A DNA stretch of 24,267 nt from Anaerolineales bacterium (GTDB lineage: Bacteria > Chloroflexota > Anaerolineae > 4572-78 > J111). Positions within the stretch are counted from its first letter, which is position 1. Each line of letters begins with the position of its first letter. This document shows positions 1 through 7,928 of the stretch, one piece after another. Position numbers and translations under genes: made by a program. The stretch lies in contig JAAUSP010000036.1 of the NCBI GenBank assembly GCA_012032575.1, forward strand, positions 1 through 24,267, given 5' to 3'. The notes beneath the pieces are model-generated. The model did not search any database. It was not told where the DNA came from and worked only from the letters and a program-made list of their open reading frames with translations.

Positions 1-1
1 T

Positions 2-1042
2 GAGTATGCGGCTGCCCGCGCAGGCTACCAGACCGCACTACAGGCACGGCTGAATACGACATGGCGCACGTATGCCGCCACCCGGCTTGCCCTGCTTGAG
101 GCGGCGACCGACCCCAATGCAGCCGTTGCATACCTCGACGCTACCCGCACGTGGCAACTTTTCCCGGCAGTGCCATTTTCGGCGGCGCTGCTGCCACCTG
201 CCGCCGAAGTGACACAGCAGGCCACGCAACTCCGCGCAATCCTCACTGCCAACCCCGCCGACCGTCTGCAATTGCTGGGGCAACTGTACACCGAGCAGGG
301 CCGCTATGATCTGGCGCTGGATACCTTCGCGCAGATACCGCCTGAAAGTCCGCATATTGTATCGGCACGCGCATATATGGCCTATCTGCAATGGCGCAGC
401 AACCCCGAACAGGAGAACCTGAACAGCCTGGAAGCGCTGGTGCTGGCCTACCCCAACCAACCCGCTGCGCAGACGTTGCTAGCAGTGGCGCAGCTTGGCG
501 AGGCTGGCCTGCATGCCACGGAGCCATCGACTAGGACGCTGGCGCTGCTCCCACCAGATCGGCCTGATACAGCGCTGGCATGGGCGCTCTGGTACATTCA
601 GCAGCGCGACTATCTCCAGGCTAGCCTGCAATATCAGGAAGCACTCCGCACGGCCCGCCCGTCGCAGGTGGGGCGCTATGCGTTGCAGGCGGCCCGCTTT
701 TATCTTGAAAGCAGCTACGAAATCTGTACTGATGGCCTGCCTGCTGCCGAGACAGCGGTGCGGGCAATGCCCAACACTGCCGATGCCTGGACGGTGTTAG
801 CGGCGGTGCGCTATCAGTGTAGCGAGTTTGCTGCTGCAATCGAAGCCGCCGAACAAGCCCGCACCCTTGCTCAGCAGGCCGGCGTGCAACGCGCTGATGC
901 GACTTTCTATCTGGGGGCAGCACTGGCCTACATGGGTGATGCTGCCGCTGCTCGCCCTCTGCTGATCGAGGCGGCAGACCTTGCGCCCGCGTCGATCTGG
1001 CGCGAACGGGCCGAACTGCTGCTTGCCGATCTGGATGAATAA
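2..1042 (+). CDS. TPR-like repeat protein, 3' portion (5' end outside window)
   Basis: The frame is open from the left edge, so the true start lies outside the window; the first internal start codon (GTG at 170) is not needed. 346 residues are visible, almost all alpha-helical and Ala/Leu-rich. Degenerate helix-turn-helix units resembling tetratricopeptide repeats occur around LGQLYTEQGRYDLALDTF and, at the C-terminus, FYLGAALAYMGDAAAARPLL. TPR proteins act as protein-interaction scaffolds; no catalytic motif is visible, so no specific partner can be named. The gene ends with TAA and is followed by a promoter-like sequence for the DJ-1-type gene, so it is probably the last gene of its own transcript. 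It could be the C-terminal half of a larger signalling or secretion-associated protein. Confidence 0.75.
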   Translation, partial: EYAAARAGYQTALQARLNTTWRTYAATRLALLEAATDPNAAVAYLDATRTWQLFPAVPFSAALLPPAAEVTQQATQLRAILTANPADRLQLLGQLYTEQGRYDLALDTFAQIPPESPHIVSARAYMAYLQWRSNPEQENLNSLEALVLAYPNQPAAQTLLAVAQLGEAGLHATEPSTRTLALLPPDRPDTALAWALWYIQQRDYLQASLQYQEALRTARPSQVGRYALQAARFYLESSYEICTDGLPAAETAVRAMPNTADAWTVLAAVRYQCSEFAAAIEAAEQARTLAQQAGVQRADATFYLGAALAYMGDAAAARPLLIEAADLAPASIWRERAELLLADLDE

Positions 1043-1058
1043 TTGATCGTTGTGGGTG

Positions 1059-1087
1059 TTGCACCTGTCAGGCGGATGGAGTATGAT
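1059..1087 (+). promoter_or_regulatory. Putative sigma-70-type promoter for the DJ-1/PfpI gene
   Basis: TTGCAC (1059-1064) and TATGAT (1082-1087) are separated by exactly 17 bases. The -10 box matches the consensus at 5 of 6 positions and the -35 box at 3 of 6. It lies between the TPR gene and the DJ-1-type gene and would give a leader of about 100 nt. Confidence 0.45.
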
Positions 1088-1196
1088 AAGGAGGCAGTAA
1101 CCAATCTTTAACTTGCCTGGTTTCTGACGCTGCATTGTTGCAGGAGCGTGCTACTAACTGTCCGTGGAACTTTCTATGAAAGAGAGGAGTATGACA

Positions 1197-1778
1197 ATGG
1201 CTGCCAAGAACATCCTGTTTATTGTCGGAGACTATGTCGAGGACTACGAAGTAATGGTGCCGTTCCAGGCATTGCTGGCTGTGGGTCATAATGTACACGC
1301 AGTGTGCCCCAACAAAGCAAGCGGTGCAACAGTACGGACGGCAGTACACGACTTTGAAGGCGACCAGACTTACAGTGAAAAGCCCGGTCATAACTTTGCC
1401 CTGAATGCCACGTTCGATGAAATTGACGTTGAGCAGTACGATGCGCTGGTCATCCCCGGCGGACGTGCTCCCGAATACATCCGCCTGAACGAGCGTGTGC
1501 TCGATATGGTGCGCCACTTCTTCGAGACCAACAAGCCGGTTGCCGCAATCTGCCACGGTGCCCAGGTGCTGGCAGCGGCGGGCGTGCTCGAAGGGCGCGA
1601 ATGTTCGGCGTATCCGGCCTGTGGCCCCGACGTGAAGCGTGCCGGTGGTACTTTTATCGATATTCCCGCCGACAAAGCGCACATCGAAGGCAACCTGGTG
1701 AGTGGCCCCGCGTGGCCGGCCCACCCCGAATTTCTCGCCAAGTTCTTGCAGTTGCTCGGCACCCGCATTGAACTGTAG
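1197..1778 (+). CDS. DJ-1/PfpI superfamily protein (glyoxalase III/deglycase-like)
   Basis: 193 residues with the class I glutamine-amidotransferase-like fold of the DJ-1/PfpI family. The nucleophile elbow AAICHGAQ gives Cys119 followed by His120. Glu18 in VEDYEVMVP lines up with the conserved Glu of human DJ-1. The block [19 protein letters not shown] and the PGGRAPEY motif resemble the plant DJ-1D/YLS5 group, whose members have glyoxalase III activity. A role in removing methylglyoxal or glycation damage in the cytoplasm is therefore likely, though YhbO/PfpI-type peptidase names are often given to relatives. ATG at 1197 was chosen because AGGAG (1185-1189) sits 7 nt upstream; the in-frame ATG at 1191 is too close to it. 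A strong hairpin follows the stop codon. Confidence 0.9.
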   Translation: MAAKNILFIVGDYVEDYEVMVPFQALLAVGHNVHAVCPNKASGATVRTAVHDFEGDQTYSEKPGHNFALNATFDEIDVEQYDALVIPGGRAPEYIRLNERVLDMVRHFFETNKPVAAICHGAQVLAAAGVLEGRECSAYPACGPDVKRAGGTFIDIPADKAHIEGNLVSGPAWPAHPEFLAKFLQLLGTRIEL

Positions 1779-1797
1779 CCGTTGCTGCACACCACCG

Positions 1798-1830
1798 AAC
1801 CCGCTCAGCTTACCATGAGCGGGTTTGTTG
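1798..1830 (+). terminator. Rho-independent terminator after the DJ-1/PfpI gene
   Basis: A perfect 10-bp stem, AACCCGCTCA (1798-1807) with TGAGCGGGTT (1816-1825), encloses an 8-nt loop. It is followed by a short T/G-rich run (TGTTG) rather than a strong U-tract. Confidence 0.7.
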
Positions 1831-1884
1831 TATGCTGTCCATACGAGGGTGTGTCTCATTCGTTTCAATGCAAAGGAGCCAGCT

Positions 1885-2184
1885 ATGCTTGATCGCCATG
1901 TCCGTGTTGTGGCCCGTATTATTGCTCAACCCGATGCAATCGATGAAGTCAGATCTGTACTGATCGATCTGATCGAGCCGACCCGCCAGGAGTCGGGTTG
2001 TGTGGCGTATGAAGTGTTGCAGGCCGATGATCGGCCCGCGCAGTTTGTGGTGCTCGAAATATGGGCTACCCGGACTGATTTTCAGCAACACATGGAATCT
2101 GACCATTTCAACCGTGCCGCCGACCGCCTTGCAAAGGTGGTCGCTGAAACACCATCTATTCTCAGCTATACCGACATTTCATAA
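1885..2184 (+). CDS. Antibiotic biosynthesis monooxygenase (ABM/YgiN-like) family protein
   Basis: 99 residues forming one ABM ferredoxin-like domain. An N-terminal strand (VRVVARIIAQPDAIDEVRSVLIDLIEPTR) is followed by the family signature ESGCVAYEVLQADDRPAQFVVLEIWATRTDFQQHMESDHF and a C-terminal helix. Members act as small dimeric cofactor-free oxygenases on quinols or aromatic polyketides (for example YgiN quinol monooxygenase), and many have unknown substrates. The start at 1885 is supported by AAAGGAG (1872-1878), 6 nt upstream; an upstream in-frame start would run into the preceding terminator. The gene stands alone between a terminator and a convergent hairpin. Pairing with the DJ-1-type gene suggests, but does not prove, a shared role in electrophile or quinone stress. 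Confidence 0.88.
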   Translation: MLDRHVRVVARIIAQPDAIDEVRSVLIDLIEPTRQESGCVAYEVLQADDRPAQFVVLEIWATRTDFQQHMESDHFNRAADRLAKVVAETPSILSYTDIS

Positions 2185-2214
2185 CTGAGTATACCCCGCT
2201 CCCCGCTGACCCGA

Positions 2215-2239
2215 CCCCCTCTCGAACGCAAGAGGGGGG
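2215..2239. terminator. Hairpin between convergent genes, possible bidirectional terminator
   Basis: CCCCCTCT (2215-2222) and AGAGGGGG (2231-2238) form an 8-bp stem with an 8-nt loop, in the 75-bp gap between the ABM gene and the convergent endonuclease gene. No U-tract follows on either strand. Confidence 0.5.
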
Positions 2240-2259
2240 AATGCTGGATTGATAGGGTG

Positions 2260-3354
2260 CTACTCCAACCCGCGCAGAAAGTCGATGCGGTCGGCCCATT
2301 CGGGGAAGTCGATTAGCGGGTTGCGGTTGCCCTGTACCGCAAAAATTGCGGTATTGCGGTGCTGCTCATAGAGAGTAACCGGGAAGCGGCGGTGCCAGTC
2401 GAGCAGGGTGGCGATACGCTCGGCCCGGTATTCGCGGGAACTGTCGTTGATCTTGCCAGGGTAGCGCAGCAGAAAATAGAGTGTGGCCCGCGCCACCGTC
2501 CCCTTGCCGTGCTCCGGCTCGAAGCGGTTCTCTTCGCGCAGCGACTTGCCGCACCGCGTGCGGATCGATTCTTCGTAATCGGGAAAATCATAGTAGGGTG
2601 TGTTGCCGCGAAAACTGTTACAGCTTGACTCGCAGGCGAAGAGGTGGTGCAGGTCGCCGCGCATCGGCTCGGCTTTGTCGTACCACGACTGCGGCACGAC
2701 GTGTTCGCAGTTGTAGGGCAGGCTGTTTTCAAGCGCCTTCAATGCCTCTTCAAGCTGCAAATTGCTCAGCCTGACATTGCTCGCCTCAGAGAGGCTGAAG
2801 AACTCCCTCCGCAACCGTTCGCGCAGGCGGGTGCGTTCGCGCTCAATGCGGAAGTCTTCGCGGATGAAATCACGCGGGTCATAGGCATCACCCGAATAGA
2901 TGCTACGGAGCTTGCCATCCGGGTGCAGGTCAATCCACGGATAGACATGGCGGCTCGGATCGTAGCGCGGGCGCTCGTTGTGGGTGCGTTCGAGCAGTTC
3001 GTGCAACGTCTGGTACAGGTCGCTTGGTGCAAGTGCCGCGACATCTATGCCAGCATAGTAGGCAGTATGGGCCTGTGCATCAAGCTCGGCATTGTAATAC
3101 TCGCGGGTGCTGGCGGCATCAGCATCGGCAAGCGCCGCGTTCAGGGCGCTGTCGTCGGGCACTGGTTCGGCAGGCGTCGGCACGGGGGCGGGTGCTGCAA
3201 CGGTGACGGTGGTAGCGGTGCTGGCGCTGCTCGGTGTGCCAATCTGGATGGTGAGGTGCAGCGGTATCTCCCAGACGACGCGTCCATCTGATTCTGGGGC
3301 AGGCGGGGCCTGTTCGGGTGCGTCGGGTAGCGGGGGGGTGTCGGCGATTACCAT
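2260..3354 (-). CDS. Endonuclease I (EndA/Vvn family) nuclease with Pro/Ala-rich N-terminal extension
   Basis: 364 residues. The C-terminal two thirds (about 110-360) is an Endonuclease_1 (beta-beta-alpha-metal) domain: NCEHVVPQSW with the probable general base His218, MRGDLHHLFA (Asp234, His236-237), NSFRGN (Asn246, Asn251), KGTVARATLYFLLRYP, and the closing block GNRNPLIDFPEWADRI. Relatives cut DNA and RNA non-specifically and are usually secreted. This one has no signal peptide. Residues 1-75 instead carry a short motif WEIPLHLTIQIG (28-39) and an Ala/Pro/Thr-rich linker. It starts inside the last codons of the serine-peptidase gene (ATGGTAA overlap, 3348-3354) without a clear ribosome-binding site, which implies translational coupling. 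It is the last gene of the protease-protease-nuclease operon. A cytoplasmic, protease-released nuclease is my inference. Confidence 0.9.
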   Translation of the reverse strand: MVIADTPPLPDAPEQAPPAPESDGRVVWEIPLHLTIQIGTPSSASTATTVTVAAPAPVPTPAEPVPDDSALNAALADADAASTREYYNAELDAQAHTAYYAGIDVAALAPSDLYQTLHELLERTHNERPRYDPSRHVYPWIDLHPDGKLRSIYSGDAYDPRDFIREDFRIERERTRLRERLRREFFSLSEASNVRLSNLQLEEALKALENSLPYNCEHVVPQSWYDKAEPMRGDLHHLFACESSCNSFRGNTPYYDFPDYEESIRTRCGKSLREENRFEPEHGKGTVARATLYFLLRYPGKINDSSREYRAERIATLLDWHRRFPVTLYEQHRNTAIFAVQGNRNPLIDFPEWADRIDFLRGLE

Positions 3355-4433
3355 GGAGTGGTTAACGGGCGGGTCAGGGGTGGGGCCAGTTCAAACAGCT
3401 CCGCACGCAGCGCCGCCTGGTGTTCGGGCAGGGTCTGCGCCTTGATATGGGCAACAATCCGGCTAACACGGGTGCCTTCGTTGGCAACCCAGTCAATCAT
3501 ATATTCGCCCTGTTCTGGCTTCCAGATGGTGCCATCACGCGCCAGGATATTACCCTGATCATCGGTTCTGGGCACGCCAGAATGATGCAGCGCCACCACT
3601 TCCCACTGGTCGTTGTACACTGGCGCACCCGATGAGCCAGGGGATGTGTCGGTGTGGTAGTGCAGAAAGTCGGGCAGCACATCGATCAGGCGATTTTCGC
3701 GCAGTGCTACTTGCTTCGGTTCGCCGTTGGGGTGCTGAATGATGCTGAGGTATTCACCAAGCAGCACCTTGCCTTCTTCTTCAATCAGCTTGTTCCAGCC
3801 AAACTGTACCAGCGGAATGCCGTTCGGGGTGGTTGGCTGCACGGCCACCAGTGTATAATCCAGGTATTCATCGGTGATAAAAAACGCATCTGGATCAAGA
3901 TTGAACACCGCCGACCGGAGCGCCTGCCCATCGGGGGCGTACTGGTAGTCAAACTCCACCCGGCTGAAGCGGGCCGTCTGTGCAGAAGGTAGCACGTGGT
4001 TGTTGGTCATAAACAGGCGCGGCGAGACCATAAAACCAGTGCCGTACCCTTCGAGGCGGCCTGTGGCGCTGCCAATCAGCACCCGCGCCACCGAACGGGA
4101 TACAATCGCCCCCAGTTCCAGGTAGCCCACGCTCATCAGGTCGCTAGCGCCCAGGATGCGTTCGAGTGCTGTGCGAACTGACTCGGTGGGCAGGATCGCA
4201 GGCGGTATCGGTGCGGCAGGCGCAAATTGTAATGTGTTCACCACTCCTCCCAGTACCAAGCCTTCCCTGGTAGCGGGGCGCGTCAGGCGCTCCAAGCGCT
4301 TCTCAACGCGTTGCGGCTCATCAACCTGCAACAGCGATCCTTCCTCCATCTTGTCCATCGTTCTGGCACGTATCGCCGACCGCTCGTGATAGCGTTCGGT
4401 GGTTGCGTGGAGCAGGTGTGGTGGTATTGACAT
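3348..4433 (-). CDS. Trypsin-like serine peptidase (V8/glutamyl-endopeptidase-like, S1B type)
   Basis: 361 residues with a complete catalytic triad. His146 is in GTGFMVSPRLFMTNNHVLP, Asp192 in LDYTLVAV, and Ser268 in TDTSPGSSGAPVYND. The block WEVVALHHSGVP resembles the V8 glutamyl endopeptidase subfamily. There is no signal peptide. Residues 25-110 are a predicted helical, charged region (MDKMEEGS, RVEKRLERL, ERILGASDLMSVGYLELGAIVSRSV), which resembles the helical region in front of cytoplasmic V8-like domains that occur next to or fused with nucleases. The C-terminal YMIDWVANEGTRVSRIVAHI may be a conserved docking tail. ATG at 4433 is preceded by AGGAGA about 11 nt upstream. The gene lies 35 nt after the cysteine-peptidase gene and overlaps the nuclease gene by 7 nt, so the three are one operon. 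Substrates are unknown; the partner nuclease is an obvious candidate. Confidence 0.92.
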   Translation of the reverse strand: MSIPPHLLHATTERYHERSAIRARTMDKMEEGSLLQVDEPQRVEKRLERLTRPATREGLVLGGVVNTLQFAPAAPIPPAILPTESVRTALERILGASDLMSVGYLELGAIVSRSVARVLIGSATGRLEGYGTGFMVSPRLFMTNNHVLPSAQTARFSRVEFDYQYAPDGQALRSAVFNLDPDAFFITDEYLDYTLVAVQPTTPNGIPLVQFGWNKLIEEEGKVLLGEYLSIIQHPNGEPKQVALRENRLIDVLPDFLHYHTDTSPGSSGAPVYNDQWEVVALHHSGVPRTDDQGNILARDGTIWKPEQGEYMIDWVANEGTRVSRIVAHIKAQTLPEHQAALRAELFELAPPLTRPLTTPW

Positions 4434-4468
4434 AAGATAATCTGTCTCCTGACTATGCTGCCTATCGC

Positions 4469-6427
4469 TTATTGTCTAGTGTCTGTCGCTTCCATTGGCA
4501 AGCGCACCGCCGGGTCGCCCAACAGGGCATAGTTGCGGGCATCGTTGCGGGCCACCCACAGCGCCGCGAGGTTGCGCGTATCGACGGGTAGGCCACGCTG
4601 CGCCTGCTCGATGGTGTTGGTTAGCAAGGATGATGCAGCGCCTTGCCGTAGATTAAGCTGATCAGTGACAAAGCCCATCCGCCCGCCGGAGAGGGCGCGT
4701 ATCAGCACATCCTCAAATGGCTGTGATTGCGCGGGTACATTGATGCCGCTGAATGAGTACGACCATGCCCGATCAACATGGCCGAGTACGGCCAGTGCGC
4801 CGCGTGCCAGCAGGCGTTGTGGCAACTGCGCCACCAGCGGATAGGGCGCAATGACCGGGCGCGGCTTGCCCGGTACAAACACAAACTCATCTTCGTGCGG
4901 GCAGCCTACCCCATAACACGCAAAGCAGACGGCAATGAGGCCGCTTACACGTGTGGCTGTCTCCAGGTCTTCGGCGGCGAACCAGTGCTCACGCTGGATA
5001 TTGCCAAAGCCCGTCCAGTCCTGGCACAACAGTGCTCCCTGCTGCATCAGCAGGCGCGGGTCGTCGGCGGGCAGGCCAATGCCGTGGGTGGCAGTAAACA
5101 GCAGCGCCGGCGGGCCGTGCTCAATATCGCCGCGCAGAATGCGCTCCAGGTTGGTGCGGGTGGCATCGCCAGCCAGAAACACGCTCTGGGTAAAGCCGGT
5201 GTCGGGCGCGGGGCCAGGTTTGCCGCTATGCCCCTCTACCAGCGGAGTGATCAACTCGTCGGCGCTGCGTTCGGTGGCGGTGTCCAGATCGTGGCGGGTG
5301 CCAAAGTAGACCACGTGTTTGTTTAAGGTTGGGCTGCCCTGCTCGAAGTCCACCACCTGCTCGGCATAGGCGGTGTAGTCGCTGAGCACGTGCCGCCCCT
5401 GCGCATCGTTGAAGCATAGCCGCCCCACGCCCCAGAACATATCAAGTTCATACTGGAAGCTATAGTCAATATAGGCCGTATCGCTGGCATACACTGGCCC
5501 CGGTCGCCCGACCAGCAGCAAGTAAAACGGCACGCCCCGCACCGGATCGACGGGCGCATGGGTAACGCCGTGCCGTTCTAGCCACGCGGTACATGTTTCG
5601 CCGGGATGGTAGAGCAAGACAGGGGGGCGTTGCTGCCAGGGTACGGTCGGGTCGGGCAGGTGACGAGCCAGCCATTCGCCGCACGTTTCGCCCGTGCGGA
5701 AGGTGAGCGGCGGCAGCGTGATACCCTGCTGCCTGCTGCGGTGGGCGATGAGGGGGGTCAGCGCCTTGAGCACAGCGGCATCGTCGGTGCTGTTGACAAT
5801 TACGGCCCAGCGCGTCTGGGCAAGGTCGTCGTAGTCGACACCGTAAATAAGCGGGAATTGTACGGCATAATGTTCTTTCAGGTTGTGTAGTTCCCGTAGG
5901 TTGTCGGGTTCGGGGTTATCAACTGCTAGCGTGCGTGCGGCGGCGCTGTCCATTGTTACAAGCAACTCGCCGCGTGCGCCGTCGATGCCGTTGGGCAAAA
6001 TGTCAGGAATACTGTCGTCGCTCTCCAGCAAGAGCAGCGGGCCATACCCGCCCGTGATCGGCGGCACATAGGCGGCAGGCTGTGGCGGCGGCGGGGCAAC
6101 ATCGGGCAGCACAGGGGTAGCGGATCGGATGCCCATCTGCTGGCGCAGGTCGTCCATGTCGCTCTGCACTGCAATAAGCTGTTGCTGCATCTCGTCCATA
6201 CGCATATACAGTGCCGCTATCTCGGTGCGTACTTCATAGACCGCCTGCAACAGATGTTGTGCCGTGATCGGGTCATCAGCGGAGAGGTCGGGCATATCGG
6301 CGGCACTGACCTGAGCACGCACGCGCCCTTGCCATGCCTGAAGCTGATGCTGGAGGCGGTGCAGCGTTTGCCGCAGCCGTTGCACGGTGAGCGACTCATC
6401 GCGTGACAGTTCGGGTTCTTCACTCAT
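4469..6427 (-). CDS. Clan CD cysteine peptidase, gingipain (C25)/CHAT-like, with N-terminal coiled coil
   Basis: 652 residues. The catalytic dyad of caspase/gingipain-type peptidases is visible: His448 in ALLFTATHGIGLP and Cys504 in LIAVCFACYGVG, each at the end of a hydrophobic strand. The C-terminal RNYALLGDPAVRLP matches the closing block common in C25 peptidases. Residues 5-100 are helical with heptad-like Leu/Gln spacing (coiled coil), then a Pro-rich hinge (106-124). A central region (about 125-430) contains FYLLLVG, SFQYELDMFWGVGRL and two copies of GETCxxWLxRH (246-256 and 276-286). There is no signal peptide, so it probably acts in the cytoplasm. ATG at 6427 was chosen because AGGAAA lies 7 nt upstream; a 21-residue longer reading lacks such a site. 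It is the first gene of the operon and the likely sensor or initiator protease. Confidence 0.87.
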   Translation of the reverse strand: MSEEPELSRDESLTVQRLRQTLHRLQHQLQAWQGRVRAQVSAADMPDLSADDPITAQHLLQAVYEVRTEIAALYMRMDEMQQQLIAVQSDMDDLRQQMGIRSATPVLPDVAPPPPQPAAYVPPITGGYGPLLLLESDDSIPDILPNGIDGARGELLVTMDSAAARTLAVDNPEPDNLRELHNLKEHYAVQFPLIYGVDYDDLAQTRWAVIVNSTDDAAVLKALTPLIAHRSRQQGITLPPLTFRTGETCGEWLARHLPDPTVPWQQRPPVLLYHPGETCTAWLERHGVTHAPVDPVRGVPFYLLLVGRPGPVYASDTAYIDYSFQYELDMFWGVGRLCFNDAQGRHVLSDYTAYAEQVVDFEQGSPTLNKHVVYFGTRHDLDTATERSADELITPLVEGHSGKPGPAPDTGFTQSVFLAGDATRTNLERILRGDIEHGPPALLFTATHGIGLPADDPRLLMQQGALLCQDWTGFGNIQREHWFAAEDLETATRVSGLIAVCFACYGVGCPHEDEFVFVPGKPRPVIAPYPLVAQLPQRLLARGALAVLGHVDRAWSYSFSGINVPAQSQPFEDVLIRALSGGRMGFVTDQLNLRQGAASSLLTNTIEQAQRGLPVDTRNLAALWVARNDARNYALLGDPAVRLPMEATDTRQ

Positions 6428-6610
6428 TGTATGTTTCCTGTGTGGGCAGAAGAATACCGCTTTTATTGTACACCAGGGGGCAAGCGGCAAGCGGCGATAG
6501 GGCCAGTGTGCGCCTCGGCCCGTTCCGTTCCTGCTGCGGGGTGAGGGGAAACAACCCGTGTAGATTAGATGCGTCTTCTATCGATCTGTTTTTTCAGTCT
6601 AACGGTGTAC

Positions 6611-6638
6611 TTGATTCTGTATCGATTCAGTATATGAT
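6611..6638 (+). promoter_or_regulatory. Putative promoter for the MFS transporter
   Basis: TTGATT (6611-6616) and TATGAT (6633-6638) are 16 nt apart, about 40 nt before the MFS start. It lies in the roughly 250-bp gap between divergent genes (6428-6678), which should also hold the minus-strand protease operon promoter. A weak TACAAT (minus strand, 6465-6470) is seen there, but no convincing -35 box. Confidence 0.45.
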
Positions 6639-6678
6639 AGGAGAGTGGGGATAACGATACATAAAGAACGGAGCATTC

Positions 6679-7869
6679 ATGAAACGTCCTGCACTGTTGC
6701 TGGTCATTCTCGCCTATCTCGCCTTTATCAGCCTGGGCCTACCCGATGGCGTGCTTGGGGTGGCGTGGCCTTCAATACGGCATACGTTTGCGGTCCCCTT
6801 CGGCTACCTGGGCATGCTGCTGGCAGGTATGGCGGCGGGGTTCCTCGTGTCGAGTTTGTCGGGCGGGCAACTGGTCGAGCGGCTTGGTATTGGGAAGTTG
6901 CTGCTAGTAAGTAGTAGCCTTGTGGCGATAAGCCTGTTCGGGTTTACATTTGCAGCGACATGGTGGCAACTCTTGATCTTTGCGGTGGTGCTTGGTATGG
7001 GGGGTGGGGCCATCGACACGGGCATGAACAGCTATGCGGCTGCCAACTTCAATCATCGTCAGATGAACTGGCTGCACGCAAGCTACGGTGTTGGTGCAAT
7101 GCTCGGCCCGATTGTTATGACGATTGTGCTGGCGAGTGGCACGGCGTGGCAGGTAGGCTACCTGCTGATCGGTGCGTTGCTGGCGGGGTTGGCGTTGTGT
7201 TTTGGCCTCACGCGGCGGCGCTGGCGCGAAGGCAGGCCCGATGAGCCGGAGTCACCCGAATCACCGCAGCCTGTTGCGATGCGTGGGTTGCTGCGGCGTC
7301 CGCTGGTCTGGCAGAGTGTGGCCCTGTTTTTCTTTTACACTGGCCTCGAAGTGACTGCAGGCAACTGGTCGTTTTCGCTCTTCACGATTGAGCGGGGCAT
7401 TGCCGAGGAAGTGGCGGGCATGTGGGTTGGTATCTACTGGGCCAGCCTGACCGTCGGTCGCTTTATGTTTGGTTTCATCTCTGAGCGCTTCAGTGCGCGG
7501 GCCATCCTGCGTACCAGTATGCTTACAGTACCGGTAGCCGTGCTGGTGTTCTGGTGGGGCGGGGTGCCGCTGCTCAGCTTCCTGGCGCTGGCCCTGATTG
7601 GTTTTATGCTGGCACCGATTTACCCCCTGATGACCGCACAGACACCCAACCGGGTTGGGCGGGCCGCCGCGCCGCATGTCATTGGGTTTCAAGTGGCAGC
7701 GGCAGGCGTTAGCTCGTCAATCCTGTCGGGGCTAGTGGGGGTACTGGTCAACTCCTTCGGCCTGGAGGTCATCGGGCCGTTCCTGCTGGCCAATGCGCTG
7801 ATCCTGCTGCTGCTGCACGAAAGCATCCTCCGCAACGATGCTGTGCAGGCGCGTCAGGCGGTGGCGTAG
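6679..7869 (+). CDS. Major facilitator superfamily transporter
   Basis: 396 residues with about 12 hydrophobic segments and a charged central loop (about 178-200, RRRWREGRPDEPESPESP) separating the two six-helix halves. The N-terminal LGLPDGVLGVAWPSIR, the loop-2 region GGQLVERLGIGK and the equivalent region after helix 8 (FISERFSARAILR) fit the sugar/fucose-permease-like MFS branch, in which many members are uncharacterised. It is an inner-membrane secondary transporter; the substrate cannot be told from sequence. ATG at 6679 follows CGGAG (6669-6673) by 5 nt. It is divergent from the protease operon and convergent with the Ca2+/Na+ antiporter, so it is probably monocistronic. Confidence 0.92.
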   Translation: MKRPALLLVILAYLAFISLGLPDGVLGVAWPSIRHTFAVPFGYLGMLLAGMAAGFLVSSLSGGQLVERLGIGKLLLVSSSLVAISLFGFTFAATWWQLLIFAVVLGMGGGAIDTGMNSYAAANFNHRQMNWLHASYGVGAMLGPIVMTIVLASGTAWQVGYLLIGALLAGLALCFGLTRRRWREGRPDEPESPESPQPVAMRGLLRRPLVWQSVALFFFYTGLEVTAGNWSFSLFTIERGIAEEVAGMWVGIYWASLTVGRFMFGFISERFSARAILRTSMLTVPVAVLVFWWGGVPLLSFLALALIGFMLAPIYPLMTAQTPNRVGRAAAPHVIGFQVAAAGVSSSILSGLVGVLVNSFGLEVIGPFLLANALILLLLHESILRNDAVQARQAVA

Positions 7870-7875
7870 CGGGCG

Positions 7876-7908
7876 ATGCCCCTCGCTGCTTCAGAAGGTG
7901 AGGGGCAT
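7876..7908. terminator. Hairpin between convergent transporter genes, possible bidirectional terminator
   Basis: ATGCCCCTC (7876-7884) and GAGGGGCAT (7900-7908) form a perfect 9-bp stem; the 15-nt loop contains a second small stem (CTTC/GAAG). There is no U-tract on either side. It sits between the stop codons of the MFS and antiporter genes. Confidence 0.5.
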
Positions 7909-7928
7909 AACCAGTCTGTGCCTCATTC

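Noticed and set aside
1068..1868. 266-codon minus-strand open frame opposite the DJ-1/PfpI gene.
   Set aside because: It runs across a terminator and the coding strand of an enzyme with conserved active-site motifs; no domain is seen in it.
2644..3291. 215-codon plus-strand open frame opposite the endonuclease gene.
   Set aside because: It is a GC-rich antisense shadow; the minus-strand frame has full EndA motifs.
6440..6670. Promoter for the protease/nuclease operon.
   Set aside because: Only a weak -10-like TACAAT (minus strand 6465-6470) is visible; no -35 box at suitable spacing, so it is not listed as a feature.
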